This document shows, piece by piece, positions 1-8,804 of a stretch of 64,000 nucleotides of DNA; the first letter of the stretch is position 1; the number at the start of each line of letters is the position of its first letter. The notes beneath the pieces were generated by a model. It was not told the origin of the DNA. It was given only the letters and a program-made list of their open reading frames with translations, and searched no databases. This stretch comes from Clostridia bacterium (GTDB lineage: Bacteria; Bacillota_A; Clostridia; Oscillospirales; CAG-272). The position numbers were made by a program, and so were the translations under genes. The stretch lies in the NCBI GenBank assembly GCA_017466455.1, contig JAFTUD010000021.1, positions 9,586-73,585 of the forward strand. Direction: 5' to 3'.

Positions 1-138
1 GCTATCCGGTACGGACTGTATTCCGAGGGCGATTGAGAGTGGCAGGGCGATGATTGCAACCATTAAGCCTGCGACAAGGTCGCTTACAAGGTCCTTTTTG
101 GTGTAGCCCTTTAATGATTTGAAAAATTGCGGTTTCAT
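1..138 (-). CDS. SulP-type anion transporter, N-terminal fragment
   Basis: The gene runs off the left edge, so only the first 46 codons are seen. It starts at an ATG whose complement is at 136-138, preceded by an AAAGGA ribosome binding site. The peptide begins MKPQFFKSLKGYTKKDLVSD and continues with DLVAGLMVAIIALPLSIALG. This cytoplasmic lead-in followed by a first membrane helix is typical of SulP (SLC26-like) sulfate, bicarbonate or other anion transporters. The substrate cannot be inferred, and the STAS domain expected at the C-terminus lies outside the window. The family call is based on the N-terminal pattern alone. Confidence 0.7.
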   Translation of the reverse strand, partial: MKPQFFKSLKGYTKKDLVSDLVAGLMVAIIALPLSIALGIQSVPDS

Positions 139-198
139 AAGATGTCCTTTGATGTCCTTAATTTGAATATTCTTGTGCATTAAAAAACACATCTATAT

Positions 199-226
199 AT
201 TTTAGCACAAAGTTTTTATTTGTAAA
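199..226 (-). promoter_or_regulatory. candidate promoter of the SulP-type gene
   Basis: On the minus strand TTTACA (221-226) and TAAAAT (199-204) are separated by 16 bp, about 60 bp upstream of the transporter start. The match is moderate. Confidence 0.4.
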
Positions 227-275
227 GTAGGTTTTGATATTTTTTTGAATTTTTTATAAATATTTTATAAGCACA

Positions 276-302
276 AAAGGAATTGCTTAGCAATCCCTTT
301 TG
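276..302 (-). terminator. intrinsic terminator of the 310-6821 operon
   Basis: An imperfect hairpin (AAAAGGgATTGC paired with GCAATtCCTTTT on the minus strand) lies just past the last gene of the minus-strand operon. The U-rich tail is short. Confidence 0.55.
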
Positions 303-309
303 GTTAATA

Positions 310-2385
310 TTATTCAAACAGCTGAGAAATAGTAACGAACACCCTTGAATCTATATTGTTAAGATAGGAGTGTAGTGAGCAAAGCGCACACAGGGTGACA
401 AAAATTGACGCCACAATGAACACCCTTTCGCAAATGAGGATTGTGCCATTCGCCTCGCTCTTTTCTACCGTTTCGTTGAATGAAATTATCAAAATTACGC
501 TAAGGAGCGCGCAAAGGAGAGTTACATCACAGGTATAGCGGTAGATAACTCCGCCGATATAGAAGTTCAGCACCGTAACTACAAGTGTACCGACAAGCAC
601 CGAGGCGCAAAGTGCCTTTGCAAACGCGCTCTTTTCCTTGCTTCTAAAAATGCCGACGGACAAAATCAGCGCGTACATAAGCGGGATTGCGAAAAGACCC
701 ATTCCGCTATCTACATACAGGTAGTCGCCATAATTGAAGGTGTTACTGTATTGAAGTGAGAAAAACGGGAAATTACCGCTTGCCTTAAAGGGCTGAAGGA
801 AGGAGTGATACAGCATTTGCGGAATTGATGAAAAATCAAGCTCGTTTTTCGACACATCGCTTACCGTGAATTGATACGATGTGCCAAACTCAAACGGACC
901 ATCAAACCTTATCGCATTATAAATCATTGTAAAGATTATCGCGATCAAAACAAATCCGCCGAGGGCGCAAAGGTCAATTATCTTCTCCTTTATGGTGCGT
1001 TTTATTGATACATTATCGCACATTTCAAGGCTTGGAGTGTTTTTTATTACTCCGAAATAAAGAATCGGAAGCACGACAAATGCGCAGGCGAGTGCCATAT
1101 TCACTCTTGACAAAAACAGCATAGCATAGGAAAGTCCTGCTAATGCGAAAAATGTTGGGCGCAGGATTTTATGCTTTGAATTTATGGCAAGGAGCATAAA
1201 GAACAGGTGCTGTGAAAGATATGCCATGCCTGCAAGGACGGGAATGTAGTAAAAATGCGCGGTTGAGCGAGCCATTAGCATAATTCCCGAGCATACTGTA
1301 AGCGCTAACGAAAGGAGCGCAAGCATTGACGGGGTAACGCGCTTTTTATAGATTATCACATAAGCATACAGGGTCATCAGGACAAAAAGTGTGGCAATGG
1401 TGGCGTAAATCAGCTTTACGCTTGCGCCCGAGATTACTGTGCCTGTTGTGAAATAATGAGGCAGATAGACATTAAGAATAGGGGCAATTCCAAAATAGGA
1501 ATAATATTTTCCGTCATACATTGCCCTATCCCAAAGGTAGCTGAGCCCCTCTCTTTGACCGTGGTCATACGGATTTTCAAGCTTTAATATGCTTTCATCA
1601 ACCTCGCAGTCAAGATGTATTTGTCCCTTTATAAAGGCATCAAGCTGTTGGGTGTAGGGGTCATAATGCTCTATCTCACCGTTTAGCGGATATTCTATCG
1701 AGCCGAAGCCGTTAAATATTACGCAGTAGGCAAAAACGCATATTACGCATATTGAAATTGTGACAATTACGCACACAAGGTGGCTCTTTTTGGAAATATC
1801 AAGCGCTTCTCTATTCAGTTTAAAAAGCAAAATCAGATACAGGGCAAGGGCAATAAACAGAATTATCCCCGCGCGAAGAAAATTGAATCTGAAAAGATTA
1901 CTTGTTGGATTTACCGTAATGCCCGTCACTCTGCCATATGAGGTGACATCGGTAAGCTCAAGGGTAATTTCGGTGTTTTCTCCTGTTTTGAAATCAAGAA
2001 AAATAAGCTTTTCCGTGCCGACGCTAAGATAGGTGGTCTTCATAACGGAGAGCGTTTCGGAGCGCTTTTCGCTATACGCCTTTATTTGCACCTTAACGGG
2101 CTCGGCAAAGCCCGCATCACGCACTGACGAGATTGAAATAGCGTACACTCCCCTTGATGGGAAATCAAACTCATACCTCGTTACCTTGTTCTTTTTTAGC
2201 TCAAGGTCATCGTAAAGCACGACGGAGTCGGTTGTGTAGCTATCCTTATCTATAAGCATAAGGTGAGCATTTGATATCAGAAGCTCGGCAAGGATTACGC
2301 ATAGCAAAATCAGCGCAAGGGTGACACTTATTCTCACCCTTTTTATTTGCCAAAGCTCCTTTATTTTATTTTTTAGCCGTTTCAT
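310..2385 (-). CDS. polytopic membrane protein of unknown function, glycosyltransferase-like
   Basis: This is a 691-residue integral membrane protein. A basic start and one membrane helix (about residues 20-38) precede an extracytoplasmic beta-rich stretch (about 45-165). Some ten or more hydrophobic segments follow to the C-terminus. The loop after the second or third helix holds [14 protein letters not shown] and [10 protein letters not shown], a pattern seen in clostridial membrane proteins loosely compared to GT39/GT-C mannosyltransferases. No catalytic residues can be assigned. The start overlaps the upstream flavoprotein gene by 20 bp, with AAAAGGAA 6 nt before the ATG, so the two are translationally coupled. 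It is the last gene of a five-gene minus-strand operon. A role in cell-surface glycan assembly is inferred from context only. Confidence 0.7.
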   Translation of the reverse strand: MKRLKNKIKELWQIKRVRISVTLALILLCVILAELLISNAHLMLIDKDSYTTDSVVLYDDLELKKNKVTRYEFDFPSRGVYAISISSVRDAGFAEPVKVQIKAYSEKRSETLSVMKTTYLSVGTEKLIFLDFKTGENTEITLELTDVTSYGRVTGITVNPTSNLFRFNFLRAGIILFIALALYLILLFKLNREALDISKKSHLVCVIVTISICVICVFAYCVIFNGFGSIEYPLNGEIEHYDPYTQQLDAFIKGQIHLDCEVDESILKLENPYDHGQREGLSYLWDRAMYDGKYYSYFGIAPILNVYLPHYFTTGTVISGASVKLIYATIATLFVLMTLYAYVIIYKKRVTPSMLALLSLALTVCSGIMLMARSTAHFYYIPVLAGMAYLSQHLFFMLLAINSKHKILRPTFFALAGLSYAMLFLSRVNMALACAFVVLPILYFGVIKNTPSLEMCDNVSIKRTIKEKIIDLCALGGFVLIAIIFTMIYNAIRFDGPFEFGTSYQFTVSDVSKNELDFSSIPQMLYHSFLQPFKASGNFPFFSLQYSNTFNYGDYLYVDSGMGLFAIPLMYALILSVGIFRSKEKSAFAKALCASVLVGTLVVTVLNFYIGGVIYRYTCDVTLLCALLSVILIISFNETVEKSEANGTILICERVFIVASIFVTLCALCSLHSYLNNIDSRVFVTISQLFE

Positions 2386-3913
2386 GATATTCCTTTTCGG
2401 TGTTGACGCCCCAAACGGCGCTCTTATCAGTTACTCCGTTTTTAACTGCGTCAACTGCCTCAATAGCGGTTAGCATTGAGTGGTCCATATTATTGTAGCG
2501 ATGCTGTCCGTTTCTTCCTATGCACCACAAATTTTCTATGTTATCAAGATAATTTCTTACTTTATCAAACTCCGAGTAGGTATCAAAGTAGGCGGGGTAT
2601 GCCTTTTTGACCTTTATTCTGTTTGTGTCAAGGACATCATCCTTATCAATTACATTGATTTTAGCAAGCTCGTCCTTTGCAAATTCAATAAATTCGCTAT
2701 CGGACATTTCCCAAAGCTCATCACCCTCGTTACAAAAATATTCAAGTCCGAGCCACACGGTATTTTCGGGGTCCTTTACCATATACGGTGACCAGTTATT
2801 GAAGATTTGAAGGCGTCCGAGCTTAACCTCTCTTTCCTGAATGTAAATCCAGCAATCGGGCACGCAGGAATTAAGAGTTTTGATTTTCGTTTTGTTTTCG
2901 AGCTTTAGCTTATTTACCAAAAGTCCGACGGTGATATAATCCCTGTATGGGAGCCCGAGGGCAACCCTTGAAACATCGGCAGGGACATCATTTTCAATTC
3001 CCGAAACAAGGTCCTTTATCGGCATTGAGGAGAAAAGATAATCCGCATCATAGGTATTACCGCTTGCGGTGGTGACGCTCCTTACGCTTTTTTGGGCTTC
3101 ATCAAGGGTGATTTTGCGCACGCCCTCGTTCATTATGATTTGACCGCCGAGCCTTTTTATATCATCGGCAAGAAATTCCCAAAGCTGACCCGGTCCGCGC
3201 TTGGGGTAATAATACTGCTCAATGAGTGAGGTTTCAACCTTATTTTTGGGCTTGAAGGGCTTGGTAATTACATTGGCGATTGCCTTTGAGAGGGATAACC
3301 CCTTTACCCTTTGCGCGCCCCATTCCGCAGAAATTTGCGATGGGTGTCTGCCCCAAAGATTTTCGGTATAGTCCTCAAAGAACATTTCATAAAGAGGTCT
3401 GCCAAAGCGGTTTATATAGAACGCCTCAAGAGAGGTTTCCTCTTTTTTGCAAATCGCGCTTTTAAGATAACCGAAGCCGACCTTACAGGTGTTTTTAAAG
3501 CCCATATTTTTAAAGGTGCTTGCCTTTAGCGAAATTGGGTAATCAAAGAATTTATGAAGGAATAAAATCCTTGAAAGGCGGTTGCGAAGGAGCATTACCC
3601 TTTCCTCCCTCTCGGGGTCGGGTCCGTCCTTTGCAAGCGGTTTTTCTTTTCCGAGGATTTTATCATCGTATGACGGTGCGCCCTGGAGTGGCAAAAGCTC
3701 CTGCCAAAGCTTATTTACCTGCTCGTTTTTGGAGAAAAATCTATGACCGCCAAGGTCCATTCTATTCCCCTTATATTCCGCTGTGCGTGAAATTCCGCCG
3801 ATAAATTCACTTTCCTCTAAAATTATCGGCTTTATATCGGTCTTTTTCAGAAGCTCATATGCGCAGGTAAGTCCTGCCGGGCCTGCACCGATAATAATTG
3901 CGGTTTTAGGCAT
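2366..3913 (-). CDS. FAD-dependent amine-oxidase-like protein (protoporphyrinogen oxidase/UDP-galactopyranose mutase-like fold)
   Basis: This is a 515-residue flavoprotein. An N-terminal dinucleotide-binding motif, [17 protein letters not shown] (residues 6-22), is followed by GGISRT and DLGGHRFF. These are the FAD-contact segments of the protoporphyrinogen oxidase, amine oxidase and UDP-galactopyranose mutase superfamily. The C-terminal [20 protein letters not shown] resembles the second FAD-contact region of mutase-like proteins. Related proteins often sit in polysaccharide loci, which fits the flanking glycosidases and membrane protein. Its true reaction (mutase or oxidase) cannot be decided from sequence. 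An AAAGGAG site stands before the ATG. The stop overlaps the downstream gene. Confidence 0.75.
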   Translation of the reverse strand: MPKTAIIIGAGPAGLTCAYELLKKTDIKPIILEESEFIGGISRTAEYKGNRMDLGGHRFFSKNEQVNKLWQELLPLQGAPSYDDKILGKEKPLAKDGPDPEREERVMLLRNRLSRILFLHKFFDYPISLKASTFKNMGFKNTCKVGFGYLKSAICKKEETSLEAFYINRFGRPLYEMFFEDYTENLWGRHPSQISAEWGAQRVKGLSLSKAIANVITKPFKPKNKVETSLIEQYYYPKRGPGQLWEFLADDIKRLGGQIIMNEGVRKITLDEAQKSVRSVTTASGNTYDADYLFSSMPIKDLVSGIENDVPADVSRVALGLPYRDYITVGLLVNKLKLENKTKIKTLNSCVPDCWIYIQEREVKLGRLQIFNNWSPYMVKDPENTVWLGLEYFCNEGDELWEMSDSEFIEFAKDELAKINVIDKDDVLDTNRIKVKKAYPAYFDTYSEFDKVRNYLDNIENLWCIGRNGQHRYNNMDHSMLTAIEAVDAVKNGVTDKSAVWGVNTEKEYHETAKK

Positions 3914-3946
3914 AATTTTCTCCTTTCGATTGGTGTTGTTTGGATT

Positions 3947-5413
3947 TTATTTTAGGATAAGAGTCTTTATATCCACATATCCCTCGCCGTAATAGGTCAG
4001 ATAAAGTGGCTTTACTCCCTCTATATTTACGCTTGCGAAAAGATCGTGCCACTCATCATTATCATCAAGTGTGATTTTCGCAAGGGGCGCACCCCATTCC
4101 TCGGTGGAAATTACGATTTCGCCCTTCGGGGGGATTTTTCCGTTTTTCAGGGTTACGCCAACTGTTGTTTTTCCCTTGAAGTCAAAATATTTAAAGCCTA
4201 TCAGGGTATTATTTTCAACATCGGTAATGTATCTTTCGCCATCCTTATAGATGATATAGGGTAGCTGTGCGTTCATAGCGTCAAAGCTATGGGGCATTTT
4301 ACCGTTTGTGAGGTTGCAGCAAATTACTATCGGATATTCTCCGCTTGCTACAAGCGGTCCGCCGTTAAGACCGCACGAGGTTATCTCAACCTGTGGGATT
4401 GAGCCGTCCTCTAAGATTTGGATTTTCTCGGCACAGGCTTGACGGGAGTAATCCGCCTTATGAGTATGGCGGTGATAGAAGATGTACCATTCGCCATTGA
4501 TTTTCGCGATGCTTCCGTGGTTGTTTCCTGTACGGGTTAGGCGGTCCTTAGCCTTTCTTCCCTTATAGCCTATATCACCGTTTGAAACAATAACTCCGCC
4601 AAATCTGAAATCTCTGTCGGGATAGTCGCTTGTTGCGTATGCAAGCTCGTGCTGATTAAAGGTTGAATAGATGAAGTAGTATTTTTCGCCGATTTTTCTG
4701 ATTGAGCTTGCCTCAAAGAACTCATAGCCCTCAAAGTCGGTTCCCTTATAGATTATCGGGAAGATGTGCCTTGGGGTATGCTTTATTGTGAGCATATCAT
4801 CGCAAAGCTCAACGCATACGGGTCCTTGCACGCCACCCTCGGTAGACTCAATCTCCTCTATTGTTTTATGGTACATTTCAGCCTGCTTTTTTAGGCTTTG
4901 CTCCCTTGTATAATTGGGGTTTTCATCAAAATCATACCATACGCCATAGTAGAGGTAGATGCGTCCGTTATCGTTTATAACGCCCGGGTCAAAGATGATA
5001 TAGTCCTGAAGGGGTGTGCCATCGGGCTTTTTGACATATCCGTGGAACTCAAAGGGTCCTACGGGTGAGTCGGACACGGCAACGCTCATAAGATAGCTAC
5101 ACTCGTGTCTGTCCGCAAGAGAGTAGAAAAGATAATATTTTCCGTCGTTTCCTTGGATTACATCGGGGGCGTACATATATCTATGGTTTTTGTAGTCGGG
5201 GTCCTGTGATGCCTTATAGATAACGCCCTCGTATCTCCAGTCCTTCAAATTATCAACGGGCGCGGAGTATGTAACATAGTCAAGCATACAGAAGAAATCT
5301 CCGCCCTCCTTGTCGTGAGAGCCGTATACATATACTCTATCTCCGAAAACCCTTGGCTCGCCATCGGGGATATATTCATTTATTGGAAGAAATGGGTTGA
5401 AAATTTGGTTCAT
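3947..5413 (-). CDS. glycoside hydrolase family 43 protein (beta-xylosidase/alpha-L-arabinofuranosidase type)
   Basis: The protein has 488 residues and no signal peptide, so it probably acts in the cytoplasm on imported oligosaccharides. The five-bladed propeller pattern of GH43 is visible: repeated GKYYLFYS, GRIYLYYG and EKYYFIYS strands. The expected acidic triad can be placed at Asp17 (YIPDGEPRVFGDR), Asp142 (IFDPGVI) and Glu234 (EFFEASSIRK). The region after about residue 325 is a beta-rich accessory domain, possibly a CBM6-like module. The gene lies 19 bp downstream of a second GH43 gene, pointing to joint degradation of arabinoxylan-like substrates. Exact substrate specificity cannot be read from the sequence. 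Confidence 0.87.
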   Translation of the reverse strand: MNQIFNPFLPINEYIPDGEPRVFGDRVYVYGSHDKEGGDFFCMLDYVTYSAPVDNLKDWRYEGVIYKASQDPDYKNHRYMYAPDVIQGNDGKYYLFYSLADRHECSYLMSVAVSDSPVGPFEFHGYVKKPDGTPLQDYIIFDPGVINDNGRIYLYYGVWYDFDENPNYTREQSLKKQAEMYHKTIEEIESTEGGVQGPVCVELCDDMLTIKHTPRHIFPIIYKGTDFEGYEFFEASSIRKIGEKYYFIYSTFNQHELAYATSDYPDRDFRFGGVIVSNGDIGYKGRKAKDRLTRTGNNHGSIAKINGEWYIFYHRHTHKADYSRQACAEKIQILEDGSIPQVEITSCGLNGGPLVASGEYPIVICCNLTNGKMPHSFDAMNAQLPYIIYKDGERYITDVENNTLIGFKYFDFKGKTTVGVTLKNGKIPPKGEIVISTEEWGAPLAKITLDDNDEWHDLFASVNIEGVKPLYLTYYGEGYVDIKTLILK

Positions 5414-5432
5414 TTTATATTCTCACTTTCTT

Positions 5433-6290
5433 TTATTTATTAAACATATCGGGGGTTACCCTGCGCATACAGGGGCGTTCAAGTGGGGTTTCGTTTGGCG
5501 CGTGGTAAACGAAAAGCATATTTTTGTCAAGGTCGCAAAAGGTCATTCCGTGTCCGCCGTCCTTTTCAAAAAGGAGCTTTTCATCAATTTCAAATTTGCC
5601 TGTAATTTTTCCGTTATCGGAGCGCGCAAGTGCCTCAACATACTCACCGTTTTGGAAGCTTGACCACATAAAGACAAGTCCGCTTGCCTCCTTTACATGG
5701 AAGGGTCCGTCGGTGACATAGCATCCCTTACCGTTTCCTATATCGTAGCGCCACTTAGGTGTGCTTGCCCGCCATAGAAAAATAGGCTCTCCAACGGGTT
5801 CTTTCAGGTCATCGGTGAGCCTTAGGGCGCACACAGTACCGTCATTTATTTGTATCCATTCGTGGCAAAAGACTATGTAGGGGATATTATCCTCAATATA
5901 GAGCGTGCCATCAAGGCATTCCCAGTCCTTTGGTGTTACTGCCCCGTTTGAGTGGGGGATAAAGCGACCGTCGGGGGTATCGCACACGAAAATGGCTGTG
6001 CCTCTATGACAGGCTTCGCCCTTAAAGGTTGCAAAAAGATAGAATTTTCCGTTATAGTAGTGTACCTCGGGTGCCCAGTATTGTGTCGTGCCCCAAAAGC
6101 CGTCGTAGTATTCAAATATGGGCTTGGGGTCGCTCCAGTTTTCAAGGTCAGCGCTTACATAGACATCAAAGCCGAGCTTGTCTTTATCAGTACAATCCCA
6201 TGTGGTTGACCCTCTTGTGCCATACATATAGTATTTGCCCTCATGGGTCAAGATAAAGGGGTCTCTTATGTTGATTTCGTTTAGCTTCAT
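5433..6290 (-). CDS. glycoside hydrolase family 43 protein, single-domain
   Basis: The protein is a 285-residue single propeller domain with no signal peptide. Asp10 in NIRDPFIL is the likely catalytic base. The strands GKYYMYGT, APEVHYYNGKFYLFAT and DGTLYIEDNIPYIVF match the repeated blade pattern of GH43. It differs from the downstream GH43 protein in lacking a C-terminal accessory domain, so the two probably cleave different linkages. AAAGGAGAAAA precedes the ATG. It is the second gene of the minus-strand operon, 9 bp after the PH-like membrane protein gene. Confidence 0.83.
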   Translation of the reverse strand: MKLNEINIRDPFILTHEGKYYMYGTRGSTTWDCTDKDKLGFDVYVSADLENWSDPKPIFEYYDGFWGTTQYWAPEVHYYNGKFYLFATFKGEACHRGTAIFVCDTPDGRFIPHSNGAVTPKDWECLDGTLYIEDNIPYIVFCHEWIQINDGTVCALRLTDDLKEPVGEPIFLWRASTPKWRYDIGNGKGCYVTDGPFHVKEASGLVFMWSSFQNGEYVEALARSDNGKITGKFEIDEKLLFEKDGGHGMTFCDLDKNMLFVYHAPNETPLERPCMRRVTPDMFNK

Positions 6291-6299
6291 TTTTCTCCT

Positions 6300-6821
6300 T
6301 TAGATTTCACAATGCTCTGCACCCAGAAGCGCTTGCTTTATTTCTTCTTTTGCTTTTTTAAAATGCTTTATTCCGTATATTTTATGGAATTTTTGGAGCT
6401 TTCCTGTGTCATCGGCAACATGCTCTCCATCCTTCCTTGTAAGCTCAAGCCTTCCATAGACTACCATCCTGCCAACACCAAAAAGCTTTTCAATAGAGTT
6501 AGATTTATATTCAATTTTGGTAATATGGGAAATTGTAAGATTTGCCCGCTTATAACCCGTTCTACCCCTTTGAATTACAAAAGAAAATTTTGGAGCAAGC
6601 CTTTTATAAGCATCACGCATGGTGATTTCGTTATTACTTACTTCAAAGCGTGAGGGACAAAGATATATGTGAACAAATGCAAGAATTAGCAAAACAAGGA
6701 CTATATCAAACAAAGGCTCATTTTTTTCAAAAATAATGATAAATGTAGCCATGATTAAGAAGACTATAAGATGTATAGTCATAAATCGCGCATTGAACAA
6801 ACGACACAGCTTGAATTTCAT
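6300..6821 (-). CDS. small membrane protein with PH-like domain
   Basis: This 173-residue protein has two hydrophobic helices (about residues 14-30 and 36-54). A beta-rich domain follows, with FEVSNNEITMRDAYKR and TISHITKIEYKSNS, a pattern like the membrane-anchored bacterial PH domains (bPH_2, YdbS/YdbT type). No catalytic motif is visible. It is the first gene of the operon that continues with two GH43 glycosidases, directly behind a good promoter at 6854-6882. Its role is unknown, and the fold call rests on the helix-helix-PH layout only. Confidence 0.6.
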   Translation of the reverse strand: MKFKLCRLFNARFMTIHLIVFLIMATFIIIFEKNEPLFDIVLVLLILAFVHIYLCPSRFEVSNNEITMRDAYKRLAPKFSFVIQRGRTGYKRANLTISHITKIEYKSNSIEKLFGVGRMVVYGRLELTRKDGEHVADDTGKLQKFHKIYGIKHFKKAKEEIKQALLGAEHCEI

Positions 6822-6853
6822 GCTTTATCTCCCTTTTTGTTACTCCATTTACA

Positions 6854-6882
6854 AGTATATCATTTTTGGCTCTAAAATTCAA
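6854..6882 (-). promoter_or_regulatory. sigma-70-type promoter of the GH43 operon
   Basis: TTGAAT (complement of 6877-6882) and TATACT (complement of 6854-6859) are separated by 17 bp, about 30 bp upstream of the first start codon. It is divergent from the redox operon promoter at 6892-6920. Confidence 0.7.
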
Positions 6883-6891
6883 TATGAAATA

Positions 6892-6920
6892 TTGATTATT
6901 ATTGCTTTTTATGTTAAAAT
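6892..6920 (+). promoter_or_regulatory. sigma-70-type promoter of the redox operon
   Basis: TTGATT (6892-6897) and TAAAAT (6915-6920) are 17 bp apart. A GGGGGG ribosome binding site lies just before the start at 6942. Confidence 0.7.
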
Positions 6921-6941
6921 ATATAAAAAGGGGGGACATAT

Positions 6942-7154
6942 ATGGCTAAATTCAGATTGAACGACAACGCCGAGGTTGTCAAGGTTATAAGAGATGGGCT
7001 AAAGGCTAAGGGGGGCTACTGCCCTTGCAGGCTTGAGGTTAGCGAGGACACAAAATGTATTTGCAAGGAATTCAGAGCCCAGCTTGAGGATCCCGATTTT
7101 TACGGATATTGTCACTGCATGCTTTACTACAAGCCGAAAAACGATGAAAACTAA
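6942..7154 (+). CDS. ferredoxin:thioredoxin reductase catalytic-subunit-like iron-sulfur protein
   Basis: This 70-residue protein has three CxC pairs: Cys27-Pro-Cys29, Cys39-Ile-Cys41 and Cys57-His-Cys59. Plant and cyanobacterial ferredoxin:thioredoxin reductase beta chains have CPC, CPC and CHC pairs, with four Cys binding a 4Fe-4S cluster and two forming the redox disulfide. The distance from first to last pair (27 to 59) equals that of the cyanobacterial enzyme, although the middle pair is shifted. The protein is shorter than the plant form, and no variable chain is nearby. It lies 26 bp before a thioredoxin gene, which strongly suggests that it reduces that thioredoxin. The electron donor (ferredoxin or another source) is not visible here. 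Confidence 0.8.
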   Translation: MAKFRLNDNAEVVKVIRDGLKAKGGYCPCRLEVSEDTKCICKEFRAQLEDPDFYGYCHCMLYYKPKNDEN

Positions 7155-7180
7155 AATTAAAATTTGAAAGGAATAACAAA

Positions 7181-7489
7181 ATGGCTATTTTACACATTGG
7201 TAAGGAAGAATTTGAAAGGGATATTAAGACAAGCGACAAGACTGTGCTAATTGATTTTTATGCGGACTGGTGCGGTCCTTGCAAGATGATTGCGCCCATA
7301 ATTGAGGAGATTTCAAATGAAAATCCCGATATTTTGGTTTGCAAGGTTAATGTAGACACGGCAAGGGAGCTTGCTATTGAATTCAGAATTGAGTCAATTC
7401 CGACTATTTTTATCCTTAAGGGCGGAAAGGTTGCAAGCAAGGCTATCGGCTGGCGCTCTAAGGAGCAAATTTTGGAGATGCTTAAATGA
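7181..7489 (+). CDS. trxA: thioredoxin
   Basis: The protein has 102 residues, the usual length for a bacterial thioredoxin. The active site WCGPCK holds Cys31 and Cys34, and the cis-proline loop SIPT is near residue 76. It is a cytoplasmic disulfide reductase. An AAAGGAA site precedes the ATG. The gene is placed between an FTR-like iron-sulfur protein, its likely reductant, and a rhodanese lipoprotein with which it shares a 4-bp ATGA overlap. No NADPH-thioredoxin reductase gene is in the window. This thioredoxin may therefore be ferredoxin-linked. Confidence 0.95.
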   Translation: MAILHIGKEEFERDIKTSDKTVLIDFYADWCGPCKMIAPIIEEISNENPDILVCKVNVDTARELAIEFRIESIPTIFILKGGKVASKAIGWRSKEQILEMLK

Positions 7490-7917
7490 CAAAGCGAGGG
7501 CTGTGTGCGATTTTAGCACTGATTTTTAGCGTTATGCTCCTTTCCTGCGGAAGCGATGAGGGGGCAACAAGCAGTCTTGAAGCAAGTGAGGGAGAGAGTA
7601 CCGTGATTGAATTTGAGCAAATTTCGCAGGCTAAGGCAAAGGAAATTATGGACAGTGGTGTAAGCTATTTCCTTCTTGACGCACGCACTCAATCGGAATA
7701 CGATGAGGGACATATTGAGGGCGCTATTATGATCCCCGAATATGAAATAAAATCCTCGCAGGACAAGCTACCGAGCGATAAGGACGCGTTGATTTTGGTT
7801 TATTGCAGAAGCGGTAGACGAAGCAAGATTGCCGCGCAGGCTCTTTGCGAGCTTGGGTACACGAATGTGAAGGAATTTGGCGGAATTATTACTTGGGAAT
7901 ACGAAATTGTTCGGTGA
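7486..7917 (+). CDS. rhodanese-domain lipoprotein
   Basis: The protein has 143 residues. Its N-terminal signal ends in the lipobox LLSC (Cys21), so it should be anchored on the outer face of the membrane after lipidation. A short Ser/Gly/Glu-rich linker leads to a single rhodanese domain, with LLDARTQSEYDEGHIEGA and the catalytic loop VYCRSGRR (Cys107). Such domains carry sulfur as a persulfide or bind thiols. The ATG overlaps the thioredoxin stop. The gene probably belongs to the same redox unit, although its domain is extracytoplasmic while the thioredoxin is not. The physiological sulfur donor and acceptor are unknown. Confidence 0.88.
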   Translation: MTKRGLCAILALIFSVMLLSCGSDEGATSSLEASEGESTVIEFEQISQAKAKEIMDSGVSYFLLDARTQSEYDEGHIEGAIMIPEYEIKSSQDKLPSDKDALILVYCRSGRRSKIAAQALCELGYTNVKEFGGIITWEYEIVR

Positions 7918-7920
7918 TTT

Positions 7921-8718
7921 ATGAGTTTTAATGAAGATGTATTTAAGCATTTAGCGCTTTACAAGAAAAATGTGCTTGGAATTTTGGAAGACGGCATTTT
8001 TCGATACGGGGGCAAGGAGATTTTCAAACCCTACATTTTGCCAAGTGGGTATGAGGGCAAAAATTTCCCTGCGGATTTTGAGTTTTCTATTAAGAAAAAC
8101 ACGCTGTTTATAGATACATTACCGCCTATTTCGTTACATAGATATTATCACCATTTGAACTCATCGCAAGTGCTTTGCATTTCATATTTCTATGGTTTTA
8201 TAAAGGATAAAGAACGGCTATTTTCCCTTTGCGAGTTTCTTGGTGTTGCAAAGCCGAGTGGTGCGTGTTTTGAATTTATAGAAAATGAGCGTGAGGGAAC
8301 AAATGTTGACTTTGCTATCCTACTTGAAAACGGTTCACGGGTATATTTTGAGATAAAATACACCGAGGAAAATTTTGGTAGTGTGGGTAAGGTGCTTGGT
8401 AGCAAAAGCGAGGCGGAAACGAGGGCGTATTACCTTGACAGGAAAAAGAGGTTTTATTCCTTGGTTGAGATTAGCGACAACGATTATTTAAAACATTATC
8501 AAGTGGTCCGAAATATTAGCCTGTGTCCGAAAAGTTCGGGTAACAAGACGGTATTTTTAATACCGAGGGAAAACGAAAGTGTATGTAGGTCACTTGACTA
8601 TGGGCTTGGGGCAATAAGAAATTTAGACGGGTTTAATTATGAGGTTGTTTTTTGGGAAGGGCTACTTGAAAAATTCCCGAGCAACTGGGTATTTGAAAAG
8701 TATTTTGACCTAAAATAA
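7921..8718 (+). CDS. PD-(D/E)XK nuclease-like protein, PGN_0703-type
   Basis: This is a 265-residue cytoplasmic protein. The stretch FEFIENEREGTNVDFAI then VYFEIKYTEENFG carries Glu122 or Glu124, Asp130, Glu144 and Lys146, the layout of a PD-(D/E)XK nuclease core (D, then E-x-K after a strand). Proteins of this kind have been called PGN_0703-family putative restriction endonucleases. No methyltransferase is adjacent. It begins 3 bp after the rhodanese stop and ends before a bidirectional terminator, so it is the last gene of the redox transcript. Nuclease activity is inferred from motif spacing and is not certain. Confidence 0.65.
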   Translation: MSFNEDVFKHLALYKKNVLGILEDGIFRYGGKEIFKPYILPSGYEGKNFPADFEFSIKKNTLFIDTLPPISLHRYYHHLNSSQVLCISYFYGFIKDKERLFSLCEFLGVAKPSGACFEFIENEREGTNVDFAILLENGSRVYFEIKYTEENFGSVGKVLGSKSEAETRAYYLDRKKRFYSLVEISDNDYLKHYQVVRNISLCPKSSGNKTVFLIPRENESVCRSLDYGLGAIRNLDGFNYEVVFWEGLLEKFPSNWVFEKYFDLK

Positions 8719-8752
8719 CGATACATACCCCACGATTTTAACATTTCAAATC

Positions 8753-8782
8753 AAAAAAGGACGAGATTTTCTCGTCCTTTTT
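8753..8782. terminator. bidirectional intrinsic terminator
   Basis: The hairpin AAAAAGGACGAGA/TCTCGTCCTTTTT has a short loop. U-runs on both strands serve the convergent nuclease-like gene and the ADP-ribosylglycohydrolase-family gene. Confidence 0.9.
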
Positions 8783-8804
8783 GCTTTGTAAGTCTATTTT
8801 ACGC

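Noticed and set aside
7921..8718. Complete restriction-modification system around the PD-(D/E)XK-like protein
   Set aside because: No methyltransferase, specificity subunit or helicase gene occurs nearby.
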